A stretch of DNA of 64,000 nucleotides from the NCBI RefSeq assembly GCF_000744945.1, contig NZ_JQMX01000001.1, positions 3,545,130 through 3,609,129 on the forward strand, read 5' to 3'. Under the pieces are notes generated by a model. It was not told where the DNA came from. It saw nothing but the letters and a program-made list of their open reading frames with translations, and did no database searches. The stretch is from Carnobacterium maltaromaticum DSM 20342. Its GTDB lineage: Bacteria > Bacillota > Bacilli > Lactobacillales > Carnobacteriaceae. Shown here one piece after another: positions 1-9,189 of the stretch (position 1 is its first letter; each line of letters begins with the position of its first letter). Position numbers and translations under genes: made by a program.

Positions 1-1025
1 TTCTTAGAACCAGCTTCATCAAGTAAATCGATGGCTTTATCAGGCAAGAAACGATCTTGAATGTAACGACTTGATAATGTTACTGCACTTTCAATCGCTG
101 CATCTGTATACCCAACTTGATGGTAATCTTCATATTTCTTTTGAATTCCTTTTAGAATCGTAATCGTTTCTTCGGCGGTTGGTTCATCCACTCGAACAGG
201 TTGCATACGTCTTTCTAGTGCTGCATCTTTTTCAATGGTCCGGTACTCTTTTAGAGTTGTTGCTCCTACCATTTGAAGTTCACCTCGAGCTAATGCTGGT
301 TTTAACATATTGCCTGCATCCATACTACCTTCAGCGCTACCAGCGCCAACAATTTCATGAACTTCGTCAATAAATAAAATAATTTGTGGATTTTTCTTTA
401 ATTCATCCATCAGCTGTTGCATCCGTTCTTCAAATTGACCACGAATTCCTGTTCCTTGGACTAAACTAGCCACATCTAAACGTATAACCTCTTTATCCAT
501 CAGTTTTTGAGGAACATCGCCTTCAATGATTTTTTGAGCAAGACCTTCAACCACAGCTGTTTTACCAACACCGGGTTCTCCGATTAAAACAGGATTATTT
601 TTAGTACGGCGATTTAAGATTTCAATCACACGTTTAATTTCATTATCTCGTCCAATAACTGGATCAATAGCTCCGTTTTTTGCCATATCCGTTAAATTTG
701 TACCGTATTCGGCTAATAATCCACCTTGACGACCATTAGGGCGTTTTCCGCCTCCGCCTGATTGAGTTGGAGGAATCATTTGTGGATTAGGTTGACCTTG
801 TGGCGATTGGCCAGCTTGGAAAGCTTTAAATAATTCGTCTAAGCCACCTAGACCAAAAGGATCAGGAGTATTATTTGAGCGATTCATTTTTAAGTCACCT
901 CGTTCTTTAGCTGCTTTTAATTCTTGATAGCAATTTTGACATAAATCTATCTGGCCTCTTTGGCCGTTCATACTTGTATATAAATGAATTGTGGCATCGT
1001 GTTGATTACAGTTTTGACATAACAT
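1..1025 (-). CDS. clpE: ClpE-type Clp ATPase (N-terminal part, runs off window)
   Basis: Reading the minus strand from ATG at 1025 gives about 341 codons, open at the window edge. The protein starts with a short zinc-finger domain (two CQNC pairs near residues 3-6 and 29-32), which separates ClpE from ClpC and ClpA. A glycine-rich linker follows, then the first AAA+ module with Walker A GEPGVGKT near residue 150 and Walker B LFIDEVHE. ClpE is an HSP100 unfoldase that works with ClpP and is induced by heat and protein stress. The second AAA+ module lies outside the window. RBS AAAGG lies about 6 bases upstream. The gene has its own CtsR-type promoter (1084-1141). Identification is firm. Confidence 0.93.
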   Translation of the reverse strand, partial: MLCQNCNQHDATIHLYTSMNGQRGQIDLCQNCYQELKAAKERGDLKMNRSNNTPDPFGLGGLDELFKAFQAGQSPQGQPNPQMIPPTQSGGGGKRPNGRQGGLLAEYGTNLTDMAKNGAIDPVIGRDNEIKRVIEILNRRTKNNPVLIGEPGVGKTAVVEGLAQKIIEGDVPQKLMDKEVIRLDVASLVQGTGIRGQFEERMQQLMDELKKNPQIILFIDEVHEIVGAGSAEGSMDAGNMLKPALARGELQMVGATTLKEYRTIEKDAALERRMQPVRVDEPTAEETITILKGIQKKYEDYHQVGYTDAAIESAVTLSSRYIQDRFLPDKAIDLLDEAGSK

Positions 1026-1083
1026 AAAAAGTCACAACCTTTCAGTAGTTTAATTAACCATGTAATGAAAGTCAGTTTTTTTT

Positions 1084-1141
1084 GTTGACCAATACTGACC
1101 TTACTGATTAATATTATACACTGACCTTTACTGACTTTCAA
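1084..1141 (-). promoter_or_regulatory. clpE promoter with CtsR-like tandem heptads
   Basis: On the minus strand there is a -35 TTGAAA (1141-1136) and a perfect -10 TATAAT (1117-1112) with an 18-base spacer. Two tandem heptad pairs cover it: TTGACC-aat-ACTGACC (1085-1100) and ACTGACC-ttt-ACTGACT (1120-1136). This layout, heptads repeated with a 3-base gap, is that of CtsR operators (consensus GGTCAAA-nnn-GGTCAAA). Most heptads here carry GGTCAGT instead. CtsR binding is inferred. Confidence 0.75.
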
Positions 1142-1218
1142 GTTCTTTGCTTAACTCTTTTACTTTTTCATTAAAATCTACTACACTAGAGATAACAAAA
1201 TTAGGAAGTGGGCAAAAG

Positions 1219-2079
1219 ATGAAAGAAAAGTTGGTAACTATTTTATTTAGTTTATTTATATTTTGGACTAGTATTGGACTGCTTTTTCAATTATTTTCAT
1301 CAGACAATAGAACCTATTTCATTTTATATATCATAGGAATAATCATAATAGGAGGACTTTGTGTCAGTGGTTTCTTATTACTTGTGTACCCAACTTGGCT
1401 AGCTTTATTCATTATAAGTATTGTGATAGGAATTAATTTCGTGATTGAACGTTTCAGTCTTTTTAATTCACGAGTAGGCTTATTAGAAAGTTCTGCAGTA
1501 CATGCAGATTCATTTTTCATAAGAGAAGCAACAATCTATTTACTTCCTTTTAATTTAGCTATTTTTTGGCTAATAAATATAGTTAGCTGTCATCTTTTAT
1601 GGAAGCAAATTACGCGTTATATCCGCGGTTTGAAAAGTCAAGGTGTCATATATGTTGTGGGTGCAACTATGGCATCCATGAGTATTCATCGTTTATTAAC
1701 CCCAAGTTTACTAAATCTTAAACGGTATAGTTGGTTCCAAGGAGAGTCTTTTATTTACGGAGAAGGGTCTTATCGTTTTTATTTCAACTGGCTACTTATT
1801 GTTGGGCTACTGCATTTATTTATTTGGTCCGTCCTTGTCCTTTCAGAAAATTGGAAACAAACAATTAGTGCTGAATATAGTTATCAAACGCTTAGTGTTT
1901 ATAGCCTCATTGTATTTTGTACAATGATTGTTGGGTTTTATACATTAAATTGGTTGACAGTATTCCTCTATATCCTTTTTAATGGTTTCACCTATTTTCT
2001 TTTTACCCAGTCAAAAATGGGATACGAAATTGATTTAAATCAGTTAATGCCATCTTTTTTTAAGAAAAAATTGTTTTAA
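1219..2079 (+). CDS. Polytopic membrane protein of unknown function
   Basis: 286 residues with about seven hydrophobic segments spread over the whole length, including one at the N-terminus and one near residue 250. It ends in a basic tail. An upstream in-frame ATG at 1147 exists, but the start at 1219 follows a plausible RBS (GGAAGTGG, about 8 bases upstream) and begins with a typical Lys-rich stub before the first membrane segment. I do not recognise the family. It is transcribed away from clpE, so the two share the intergenic control region. Confidence 0.7.
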   Translation: MKEKLVTILFSLFIFWTSIGLLFQLFSSDNRTYFILYIIGIIIIGGLCVSGFLLLVYPTWLALFIISIVIGINFVIERFSLFNSRVGLLESSAVHADSFFIREATIYLLPFNLAIFWLINIVSCHLLWKQITRYIRGLKSQGVIYVVGATMASMSIHRLLTPSLLNLKRYSWFQGESFIYGEGSYRFYFNWLLIVGLLHLFIWSVLVLSENWKQTISAEYSYQTLSVYSLIVFCTMIVGFYTLNWLTVFLYILFNGFTYFLFTQSKMGYEIDLNQLMPSFFKKKLF

Positions 2080-2131
2080 CTATCAGGAAATTATGTTAAT
2101 TTAATAGATTATATAGGAAGGAGACTTGCCC

Positions 2132-2332
2132 ATGTCACATGAAGAAATGGAAAAACAAGTTACAGAATTAGTCGATGGTCAAATTCAAGAGTTGCTTGTG
2201 AAGAAAGAAGATTTTATGACTTTCAGAACAATTTGGTTAAGCCACCCTAGAAAAGATGAAATTATAGGGGAAGCAAAACTACATGGTGAAGTTGTTTATC
2301 GGTTGGTTCCAATAGAAAAATCGAATATGTAA
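2132..2332 (+). CDS. Small conserved-type protein of unknown function
   Basis: 66-residue acidic soluble protein rich in Glu and Lys, with no membrane segment or signal peptide. The ATG at 2132 is preferred over an upstream TTG (2126), because GGAAGGAG at 2117-2123 is spaced about 8 bases from the ATG and would nearly touch the TTG. It lies between the membrane protein at 1219 and ptsH, with 171 bases before ptsH. No function can be assigned. Confidence 0.6.
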   Translation: MSHEEMEKQVTELVDGQIQELLVKKEDFMTFRTIWLSHPRKDEIIGEAKLHGEVVYRLVPIEKSNM

Positions 2333-2503
2333 GTAAAGAAAAGCAAAAAATAGTTGTAGAATGTTGCAAAAAATGTTAATCTGTAAAGATGAAAGGGTTA
2401 TTTTTGATTCCTTATTTAAAAATCGTTATTTTAATAGGTTTTTAAGTCGGTTTTGAAGGTAATTCTAAAAAAAAAATACTTTTTTTGAGGGAGACTTATT
2501 ATT

Positions 2504-2770
2504 ATGGAAAAACGCGAATTTCATGTAGTAGCAGATACAGGGATCCATGCACGTCCAGCTACATTATTAGTGCAAACAGCAAGCAAATTCAATTCAGATA
2601 TTAACTTAGAATACAAAGGTAAATCAGTAAACTTAAAATCAATCATGGGCGTTATGTCACTTGGTGTTGGCCAAGGTGCTGATGTTGTGATTACTGCTGA
2701 AGGTGCTGACGAAGCTGAAGCAATCGCTGGAATCGAAGAAACAATGAAGAAAGAAGGCTTAGCTGAATAA
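2504..2770 (+). CDS. ptsH: HPr, phosphocarrier protein of the PTS
   Basis: 88 residues, full family length. The active-site His lies in GIHARPAT (His15), and the regulatory serine in [11 protein letters not shown] (Ser46 region), the site of HPr kinase in Gram-positives. HPr passes phosphate from enzyme I to sugar-specific EIIA proteins. As HPr-Ser-P it is the co-repressor for CcpA, which is relevant to the cre-like sites at 37.8, 49.5 and 54.8 kb. RBS GAGGGAG lies about 11 bases upstream. The stop codon overlaps the ptsI start by one base (TAATG), so the pair is translationally coupled. Confidence 0.97.
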   Translation: MEKREFHVVADTGIHARPATLLVQTASKFNSDINLEYKGKSVNLKSIMGVMSLGVGQGADVVITAEGADEAEAIAGIEETMKKEGLAE

Positions 2771-4491
2771 TGGTTGAAATGTTAAAGGGGATTGCGGCTA
2801 GTGATGGCGTAGCTATTGCTAAAGTTTATATGCTGATCGAACCTGATTTATCATTCAACAAAATTACAGTTGAGGATTCTGCTTCAGAAAACGAACGTCT
2901 TGCAAATGCATTAAATAAAGCGAAACAAGAACTTGAACTGATTCGTCAAAAAGCTGCTGAAAGCTTAGGTGAAGAAGAAGCTCAGGTATTTGATGCACAC
3001 TTAATGGTTCTTTCTGATCCAGAATTAATCGGGAGTATTGAAGGCAACATAAAAGATAATAAAGTGAACGCTGAAAGCGGCTTGAAAGAAGTTACGGACA
3101 TGTTTATTAGCATGTTTGAAGGCATGGAAGATAATCCTTACATGCAAGAACGTGCAGCTGACATTAAAGATGTTACTAAACGCGTAATGAGCCATTTACT
3201 AGGCGTGAAGTTACCAAATCCTTCAATGATTGATGAAGAAGTTATCGTTGTGGCTCATGATTTAACACCAAGTGACACAGCACAATTAAATCGTCAATTT
3301 GTTAAAGCTTTTGTAACAGATATTGGTGGACGTACGTCACATTCTGCAATCATGGCTCGTTCTCTTGAAATTCCTGCAATTGTAGGAACAAAAGAAATTA
3401 CAGCTAAGGTTAAAGAAAATGATTCAATCATCGTTGATGGTCTTGAAGGGGATGTTATCATCCACCCTGAAGCTAGTGACGTGACGAAGTATGAAGAAAA
3501 AGCAACTGCTTTCGCAGCTCAAAAAGCTGAGTGGGACAAGTTGAAAAATGAAAAAACATTAACTGCTGATGGTAAACACATTGAGTTAGCTGCTAATATT
3601 GGAACTCCAAAAGATTTAGTTGGAGTGAAAAATAATGGTGGTGAAGCTGTTGGACTATATCGTACTGAATTCCTTTACATGGATTCACCAGATTTCCCAA
3701 CAGAAGAAGCTCAATTTGAAGCATACAAGGCAGTTCTTGAAGGTATGGAAGGCAAAGCAGTTGTCGTTCGGACTATGGATATTGGTGGAGATAAAGAGTT
3801 ACCTTATTTAACTTTACCACATGAAATGAATCCTTTCTTAGGCTACCGCGCAATCCGTATTTGTTTAGCACAACCTGATATGTTCAGAACTCAATTGCGC
3901 GCATTATTACGTGCTTCTGTTTTCGGTCAATTACGTATCATGTTCCCAATGATTGCAACACTTGGCGAATTCCGTCAAGCTAAGTCAATGTTACTTGAAG
4001 AAAAAGCTAAATTAGTTAGTGAAGGTGTTGAAGTTTCTAATGATATCGAAGTGGGTATCATGATTGAAATTCCAGCTGCAGCCGTTATTGCTGATAAATT
4101 TGCTAAGGAAGTTGATTTCTTTAGTATCGGAACAAATGACTTGATTCAATATACAATGGCAGCGGATCGTATGAACGAACGCGTTTCATATTTATACCAA
4201 CCTTACAACCCATCAATTTTACGTTTAATTAAAAATGTTATTGATGCTTCTCATAAAGAAGGTAAATGGACTGGTATGTGTGGTGAAATGGCTGGAGATC
4301 AAACGGCTGTACCATTATTAATGGGTCTTGGTTTAGATGAGTTTTCTATGAGTGCTTCAAGTATTTTAAAAACTCGTAGCTTAATGAAACGTTTAGACAC
4401 AACTAAGATGGCAGAATTAGCAGATAAAGCAATCAATGATTGTGATACAGCTGAAGAAGTCGTTGCACTAGTTGAATCTTACACTAAATAA
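2770..4491 (+). CDS. ptsI: PTS enzyme I, phosphoenolpyruvate-protein phosphotransferase
   Basis: 573 residues, normal length. It has the N-terminal HPr-binding helical domain, the phosphohistidine motif [12 protein letters not shown] near residue 190, and the C-terminal PEP-binding barrel with [12 protein letters not shown] and the GMCGEMAGD active-site cysteine near residue 500. It autophosphorylates from PEP and phosphorylates HPr in the cytoplasm. The ATG at 2770 overlaps the ptsH stop. An alternative ATG lies three codons later. A hairpin terminator follows at once, so ptsHI is a two-gene operon. Confidence 0.97.
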   Translation: MVEMLKGIAASDGVAIAKVYMLIEPDLSFNKITVEDSASENERLANALNKAKQELELIRQKAAESLGEEEAQVFDAHLMVLSDPELIGSIEGNIKDNKVNAESGLKEVTDMFISMFEGMEDNPYMQERAADIKDVTKRVMSHLLGVKLPNPSMIDEEVIVVAHDLTPSDTAQLNRQFVKAFVTDIGGRTSHSAIMARSLEIPAIVGTKEITAKVKENDSIIVDGLEGDVIIHPEASDVTKYEEKATAFAAQKAEWDKLKNEKTLTADGKHIELAANIGTPKDLVGVKNNGGEAVGLYRTEFLYMDSPDFPTEEAQFEAYKAVLEGMEGKAVVVRTMDIGGDKELPYLTLPHEMNPFLGYRAIRICLAQPDMFRTQLRALLRASVFGQLRIMFPMIATLGEFRQAKSMLLEEKAKLVSEGVEVSNDIEVGIMIEIPAAAVIADKFAKEVDFFSIGTNDLIQYTMAADRMNERVSYLYQPYNPSILRLIKNVIDASHKEGKWTGMCGEMAGDQTAVPLLMGLGLDEFSMSASSILKTRSLMKRLDTTKMAELADKAINDCDTAEEVVALVESYTK

Positions 4492-4500
4492 GCAAAGTCA

Positions 4501-4541
4501 AAATGGTTATAGGTGGTCATCACTTATAGCCATTTTTTTAT
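4501..4541 (+). terminator. Rho-independent terminator after ptsI
   Basis: The arms AAATGGTTATA and TATAGCCATTT, with GTG/CAC pairing inside, form a hairpin followed by a T7 tract, nine bases after the ptsI stop. Confidence 0.85.
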
Positions 4542-4886
4542 GTAAAATAGGATTATTTACTCATTTTTTCTTTCAATAGTCGTTAAGAAATCGTGAATAA
4601 TTAGGCTAATAAATGAAAAGATACATAATTTATGTTAGTCTATAAGTAGAGTAAATGCCTTTATTTTGACATACACTAAACGAATTCTTTTATGGAAAAA
4701 TAGGCTAGTCCTACCAAAAAATAGGACTTTAGATAAAAAAGAAATACAACCTTAGATGGATACGAAATAAACGAGATACCTATACAATAGTAGTATAAAG
4801 TTGTATTGAAAAATCAGTTTAGTTGGTTCAATCAAGTTGTTTGCAAACCTATTAAGTAGATTAAAGAGTAAAAAGGAGGGTGTATC
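4542..4886. other. Intergenic region upstream of lafA
   Basis: About 345 bases without a gene, very AT-rich. It holds a small hairpin, AGTCCTA (4707-4713) pairing with TAGGACT (4722-4728), over an A-rich loop. A TATACAAT/TATAAAG stretch around 4780-4800 could contain the lafA promoter, but no -35/-10 pair is convincing. RBS AAAAGGAGGG lies just before the lafA ATG. Confidence 0.4.
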
Positions 4887-6062
4887 ATGAATATTGGACT
4901 ATTTACAGATACGTATTTTCCACAAGTTAGTGGAGTGGCAACGTCAATCAAAACCTTGAAGGAAGAGTTGGAGCATAAAGGGCATCAAGTGACTATATTT
5001 ACCACTACCGACCCTAATGCGGAAGAAGATGAACCAACTATTATACGCTTAACAAGTATTCCTTTTTTATCATTTAAAGATCGTCGAATTGCAGTTAGTG
5101 GAGCATATGTAGCCTTAAGAAAAGCTAAAAAATTAAATTTAGATATTATTCATACTCATACAGAATTTAGCGTAGGCTTTACAGGGAAATACGTGGCAAA
5201 TCAATTAGACATTCCACTTGTTCATACGTATCACACAATGTATGAAGATTATTTACATTATATTGCAAAAGGCAAAATTTTACGTCCCAATCATGTTAAG
5301 CTGTTATCACGTTATTTTTGTAATCAAACCGTTGGTGTGATTGCTCCAAGTGAACGTGTTTTAAATCAATTAGCTGATTATGGTGTAACCGAAAGTATTG
5401 AGGTCATTCCTACAGGAGTAAAATTACAGAAATTTGAAAGGCTTGAGAATCGGAATATCCGAACAGAATTAGGTTTGACTCAAGAAGACAAAGTGATATT
5501 GTCACTAAGTCGTTTGTCTAAGGAGAAAAATACTGAAGCTATTTTACTGGCAATGCCTGAAATCATAAAAAATGAGCCCAATGCTAAATTAATTATTGTT
5601 GGAAAAGGTCCTCAGCGTCCAACATTAGACGCTCTTGCTGCAGAATTAGAAATCGAAGAATATGTGCAATTTTTAGGCGAGAAACCTAGTGAAGAAGTGG
5701 CAGGTTATTACCAAATGGCTGATTTATTTGTTAGTGCCTCTGAATCAGAATCGCAAGGCTTAACCTATATTGAAGCACTCGCTAGTGGAACAAGTATTAT
5801 CGCTAAGGATAATGCCTATACCCGTGGCTTAGTTGGCGCTAATGAGTTTGGAGCACTTTTTAACCAAGATGAAGAACTAGCTGAAACAATTATCAGCACA
5901 TTAGCAACCTTAAATGATCAAAAAAATAATGAATGGAAGCGACAAGAACTGTTGTATGATATTTCAGCAACAGCTTTTGGTGAACGTGTGCTTCAGTTTT
6001 ATGAAGATAGTAATCGAAAATACCAAGTTGAAACTGCGACACATTTAAATGTCGCAAAATAA
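4887..6062 (+). CDS. lafA: Glycolipid glycosyltransferase, LafA/BgsB-like (GT4)
   Basis: 391 residues. The N-terminus has the MNIGLFTDTYFPQVSGVATS signature of GT4 diacylglycerol glucosyltransferases, and a C-terminal nucleotide-sugar domain carries the ESESQGLTYIEALASG motif (EX7E type). LafA of Listeria and BgsB of Enterococcus add glucose to diacylglycerol, the first step of the lipoteichoic acid glycolipid anchor, at the inner membrane face. It is followed 18 bases later by a second glycosyltransferase and then a membrane protein, the same order as lmo2555-2554-2553 in Listeria. Function rests on this family resemblance and gene order. The strong RBS AAGGAGG supports this start. Confidence 0.85.
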   Translation: MNIGLFTDTYFPQVSGVATSIKTLKEELEHKGHQVTIFTTTDPNAEEDEPTIIRLTSIPFLSFKDRRIAVSGAYVALRKAKKLNLDIIHTHTEFSVGFTGKYVANQLDIPLVHTYHTMYEDYLHYIAKGKILRPNHVKLLSRYFCNQTVGVIAPSERVLNQLADYGVTESIEVIPTGVKLQKFERLENRNIRTELGLTQEDKVILSLSRLSKEKNTEAILLAMPEIIKNEPNAKLIIVGKGPQRPTLDALAAELEIEEYVQFLGEKPSEEVAGYYQMADLFVSASESESQGLTYIEALASGTSIIAKDNAYTRGLVGANEFGALFNQDEELAETIISTLATLNDQKNNEWKRQELLYDISATAFGERVLQFYEDSNRKYQVETATHLNVAK

Positions 6063-6080
6063 GAAATAGGACGTGAGACA

Positions 6081-7139
6081 ATGATTAAAGTCAATATGTT
6101 TTCTTCGGCGGATAAAGTCAAAGGGCAAGGGGTTGGAAGTGCCTATTTAGAATTAATTAGATTGCTCCAAGAGCAAGCTAGGGATGAGATTGAGATGACG
6201 ATTAATCGCTATCAAAAAACACAACTTAGTCACTATCATACAATTGATCCACTATTCTATTTAACGACTTTTTTTAGAAAACGTTTTGGTCGTCGCATTG
6301 GTTATGTTCATTTTGTTCCCAATACTTTAAAAGAAAGTATTAAAATACCCAAATTTGCTGAAAAGATTCTGGATTGGTATGTTGTTTCATTTTATAAACG
6401 AATGGATCATTTAGTTGTCGTAAATCCTAGTTTTATTCCTGAATTAGTTGCGCTAGGAATTGATGAAGCGAATATAACGTATATTCCTAACTTTGTTGCT
6501 CAATCGACTTTTTATGCCTATTCTCCAAATGAGATTGTAGAATTACGCAAAGAAGAAGGTTTAGCAGATGATAAATTTGTTGTTTTTGGAGCAGGTCAAG
6601 TTCAAGAGCGTAAAGGTGTTTTTGATTTTGCAACTTTGGCTGAAGAAATGCCAGATGTTCAGTTTATCTGGGCTGGTGGTTTTTCTTTTGGAAAAATTAC
6701 TGACGGGTATGAACGTTATAAAAAATTAATGGATCATCCTCCAGAAAACTTAAAGTTTGTTGGGATTATTGACCGAAAAAAAATGGTAGACTATTATAAT
6801 TTAGCCAATGTATTTTTATTGCCATCATATAATGAATTATTTCCTATGTGTATTTTAGAAGCTTTTGGAACAGAAACGCCAGTCTTGTTAAGAGACTTAC
6901 CTTTATACAAACCTGTTATTGATGGTTATTATGCGGCTTGTGAAGATCGCCAAGCAATGGCTGCAGAAATTAGAAAATTAAAAGACAATCAAGAAGATTA
7001 TCAAAAATTAAAAGAACGAGCTATTGCTGGAAATGCAGCCTATTCAGAGGAGCGCTTGACGACTATTTGGATTCGTTTTTATCAGGAACAAGCTCTTAAA
7101 GGAGAAAATAAATGGATAGAAGGAACAAATGGGCTTTAG
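6081..7139 (+). CDS. lafB: Second glycolipid glycosyltransferase, LafB/BgsA-like
   Basis: 352 residues, GT-B fold. The C-terminal half contains GAGQVQERKGVFDF and a PSYNELFPMCILEAFG motif typical of GT4 enzymes. In this operon position the family member (LafB in Listeria, BgsA in Enterococcus) adds the second sugar to monoglycosyl-diacylglycerol. Whether the sugar is glucose or galactose cannot be told here. It starts 18 bases after lafA, and its 3' end overlaps the next gene by 28 bases, so the three genes are one transcript. Confidence 0.83.
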   Translation: MIKVNMFSSADKVKGQGVGSAYLELIRLLQEQARDEIEMTINRYQKTQLSHYHTIDPLFYLTTFFRKRFGRRIGYVHFVPNTLKESIKIPKFAEKILDWYVVSFYKRMDHLVVVNPSFIPELVALGIDEANITYIPNFVAQSTFYAYSPNEIVELRKEEGLADDKFVVFGAGQVQERKGVFDFATLAEEMPDVQFIWAGGFSFGKITDGYERYKKLMDHPPENLKFVGIIDRKKMVDYYNLANVFLLPSYNELFPMCILEAFGTETPVLLRDLPLYKPVIDGYYAACEDRQAMAAEIRKLKDNQEDYQKLKERAIAGNAAYSEERLTTIWIRFYQEQALKGENKWIEGTNGL

Positions 7140-8140
7140 GAGCAATTCTTGTTGTCGGACTCGCTATTTTTGCCTGGGAATTTAGAAAACTTTCTTTTGC
7201 TCAAGTTTATCAAGAACTACTTCAATTGAATTGGTTTTGGTTACTTGCGGCCTTGGGATGTATGCTGATTCACTGGGGAATTGAGGCTAAAATTATTCAA
7301 GGTCTCTTGCAACGAAGGAATTCAAATTATAGTTTTATCAATGCCTATCGAATTCCTTTAATTGAACATTTATTTAATGCGATTACGCCTTTTTCAAGTG
7401 GCGGGCAACCTGCACAATTAATGGCCTTGAAGAAAACCGGTGTCGATTTTGGCGTTGGAAGCTCTGTGCTCTTGATGAAATTTGTTGTTTATCAAGGGAT
7501 GATTGTTTTAAATTTTGTTTGTTGTGTCTTTTTTGGTTATCAAGCATTAAGTGCTGAATTATCTAAATTATCAACCTTTGTATTTATTGGCTTAGCAGTT
7601 AATCTAGGTGTGATTACTATTTTACTTTTAATTACATTTAAAGCTAGTTGGTTAAAAAAAGTGATTCATTGGGTGATCGGTTGGTTGAGTCGATTTATTT
7701 CTTCAGATAAGCTTGGAAAATTTGAAATTTCTTTATTAGAAAAAGTGGATACTTTTTATGAGGAAAGTTTATATATTCGGAGTCAACGTTCTCTATTGAT
7801 TAAAACCAGTATTTTAACCTTCATTCAGCTCGTCTTTTACTTTGTTGTTCCGTACTTTATTTTAAGAAGTTTAGGATTAACGGATATTAGTATTTTGACA
7901 ATTATTAGTTTACATGCTTTTATCATTTTAATTGTCTCGCTATTTCCAATTCCGGGCGGAGCTGGGGGAGCCGAATATAGTTTTACTTTGTTATTTGGAA
8001 GTTTTATCCTTAGTCCTGAAAAGCTAATTATTGCACTTATACTTTGGCGTTTGATCACTCATTATACAGGGATTTTTATGGGTGTTGTGGCTTTAGGTAT
8101 AAAAGATACGAAGATAGCTGTTGCAAAAGTACGAACCTAA
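7112..8140 (+). CDS. Polytopic membrane protein of the LPG-synthase/flippase-like family (UPF0104), LafC-like
   Basis: 342 residues with about eight membrane segments. The PIPGGAGGAEYSF motif near residue 285 is characteristic of the family of uncharacterised membrane proteins related to the transmembrane part of MprF. The start at 7112 lies inside the end of lafB and has RBS AAAGGAG 7 bases upstream. Third gene of the glycolipid operon, so a role in moving or handling the glycolipid anchor is plausible but inferred. The lysyl-transferase domain of MprF is absent. A terminator follows directly. Confidence 0.8.
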   Translation: MDRRNKWALGAILVVGLAIFAWEFRKLSFAQVYQELLQLNWFWLLAALGCMLIHWGIEAKIIQGLLQRRNSNYSFINAYRIPLIEHLFNAITPFSSGGQPAQLMALKKTGVDFGVGSSVLLMKFVVYQGMIVLNFVCCVFFGYQALSAELSKLSTFVFIGLAVNLGVITILLLITFKASWLKKVIHWVIGWLSRFISSDKLGKFEISLLEKVDTFYEESLYIRSQRSLLIKTSILTFIQLVFYFVVPYFILRSLGLTDISILTIISLHAFIILIVSLFPIPGGAGGAEYSFTLLFGSFILSPEKLIIALILWRLITHYTGIFMGVVALGIKDTKIAVAKVRT

Positions 8141-8181
8141 AAAATACCACTGGATCCAATTGGATTCAGTGGTATTTTTTT
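8141..8181 (+). terminator. Terminator after the glycolipid operon
   Basis: AAATACCACTGGATCC pairs with GGATTCAGTGGTATTT over an AATT loop and is followed by a T tract. Confidence 0.9.
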
Positions 8182-8230
8182 ATAAATTGACCTATACTTA
8201 ATGGTAGAGGATTAAGAGAGGATGGGTTGC

Positions 8231-9124
8231 ATGAGTAAACAAAAGATTGGTTTTATTGGCGTAGGGGTTATGGGGGCGTCTATTGTCAAACATTTATTAA
8301 AAGACGGATATGAAGTAAATATTTATAACCGAACTAAGAGCAAAGCAGATGAGGTTGTTAGTCTTGGGGCAATTTGGCAAGATACACCGAAGGCAGTGAC
8401 TATAGAAAGTGATATTGTTTTTACGATTGTTGGCTATCCTAAAGACGTTGAGGAAGTCTACTATAGTGAAGATGGAATTTTTGCTGGAGCGACTAGTGAG
8501 AAGATTTTAGTTGATATGACTACTAGCACGCCTTCATTAGCACAAAAAATCTTTGCTACAGGTAGAGAAAGAAAAATTGAGGTTCTAGATGCTCCAGTCT
8601 CAGGAGGCGATCTAGGGGCTAAAAACGGCACTTTAACGATTATGGTAGGCGGCACGAAAGAGGCTTATCAAATCGTTGAACCTATTTTCAATGTATTTTC
8701 TGGAAAAGTTAAGCTACAAGGGGCAGCTGGAAGCGGACAGCATACTAAAATGGCTAATCAAATTATGATAGCTGGTACAATGGTGGGCATGTCTGAATTA
8801 CTAGTTTATGCAAATGCTGCTGGCTTAGAATTGGAAAGTGTCTTGGATACTGTTGGTGGAGGAAGTGCCCAAAACTGGTCTTTAACAAATTATGCGCCTA
8901 GAATTTTAAGAGAAGATTTCACTGCTGGTTTTTTTGTGAAACATTTTGTCAAAGATTTAAAGATTGCATTAGCTGAAGCTGAAAAAATGGATATTCAATT
9001 ACCAGGTACAAGCTTAGCAAAAGAATTATATGAAAAATTGGAAAATCAAGGTCATGGCAACGATGGAACACAAGCCTTAATTAAATTATGGTGGCCTGCT
9101 GGCGTTCAACCAAAAAGAAACTAA
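8231..9124 (+). CDS. NAD-binding beta-hydroxyacid dehydrogenase (3-hydroxyisobutyrate dehydrogenase family)
   Basis: 297 residues. It has the Rossmann motif GFIGVGVMG at the N-terminus, the substrate-binding signature DAPVSGGDLGAKNGTLTIMVGG near residue 120, and the catalytic lysine region GSGQHTKMANQ near residue 172. Members reduce or oxidise beta-hydroxyacids such as 3-hydroxyisobutyrate, tartronate semialdehyde or gamma-hydroxybutyrate. The substrate cannot be chosen from sequence alone. The ATG at 8231 is preferred to that at 8222 because GAGAGGA ends one base before the latter. Single-gene unit between terminators. Confidence 0.85.
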   Translation: MSKQKIGFIGVGVMGASIVKHLLKDGYEVNIYNRTKSKADEVVSLGAIWQDTPKAVTIESDIVFTIVGYPKDVEEVYYSEDGIFAGATSEKILVDMTTSTPSLAQKIFATGRERKIEVLDAPVSGGDLGAKNGTLTIMVGGTKEAYQIVEPIFNVFSGKVKLQGAAGSGQHTKMANQIMIAGTMVGMSELLVYANAAGLELESVLDTVGGGSAQNWSLTNYAPRILREDFTAGFFVKHFVKDLKIALAEAEKMDIQLPGTSLAKELYEKLENQGHGNDGTQALIKLWWPAGVQPKRN

Positions 9125-9132
9125 GGGAATTT

Positions 9133-9178
9133 AAAAAGCCGTTTACACCATATGATACTTGGTGTAAACGGCTTTTGC
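9133..9178. terminator. Bidirectional terminator between the dehydrogenase and araT
   Basis: AAAAGCCGTTTACACCA pairs with TGGTGTAAACGGCTTTT in a 17-bp near-perfect stem with T/A tracts on both sides, serving two convergent genes. Confidence 0.9.
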
Positions 9179-9189
9179 TTATGCCTTAG

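Noticed and set aside
179..373. Plus-strand frame opposite clpE
   Set aside because: Antisense shadow of a clear ClpE coding region, with a Leu-rich artefact composition.
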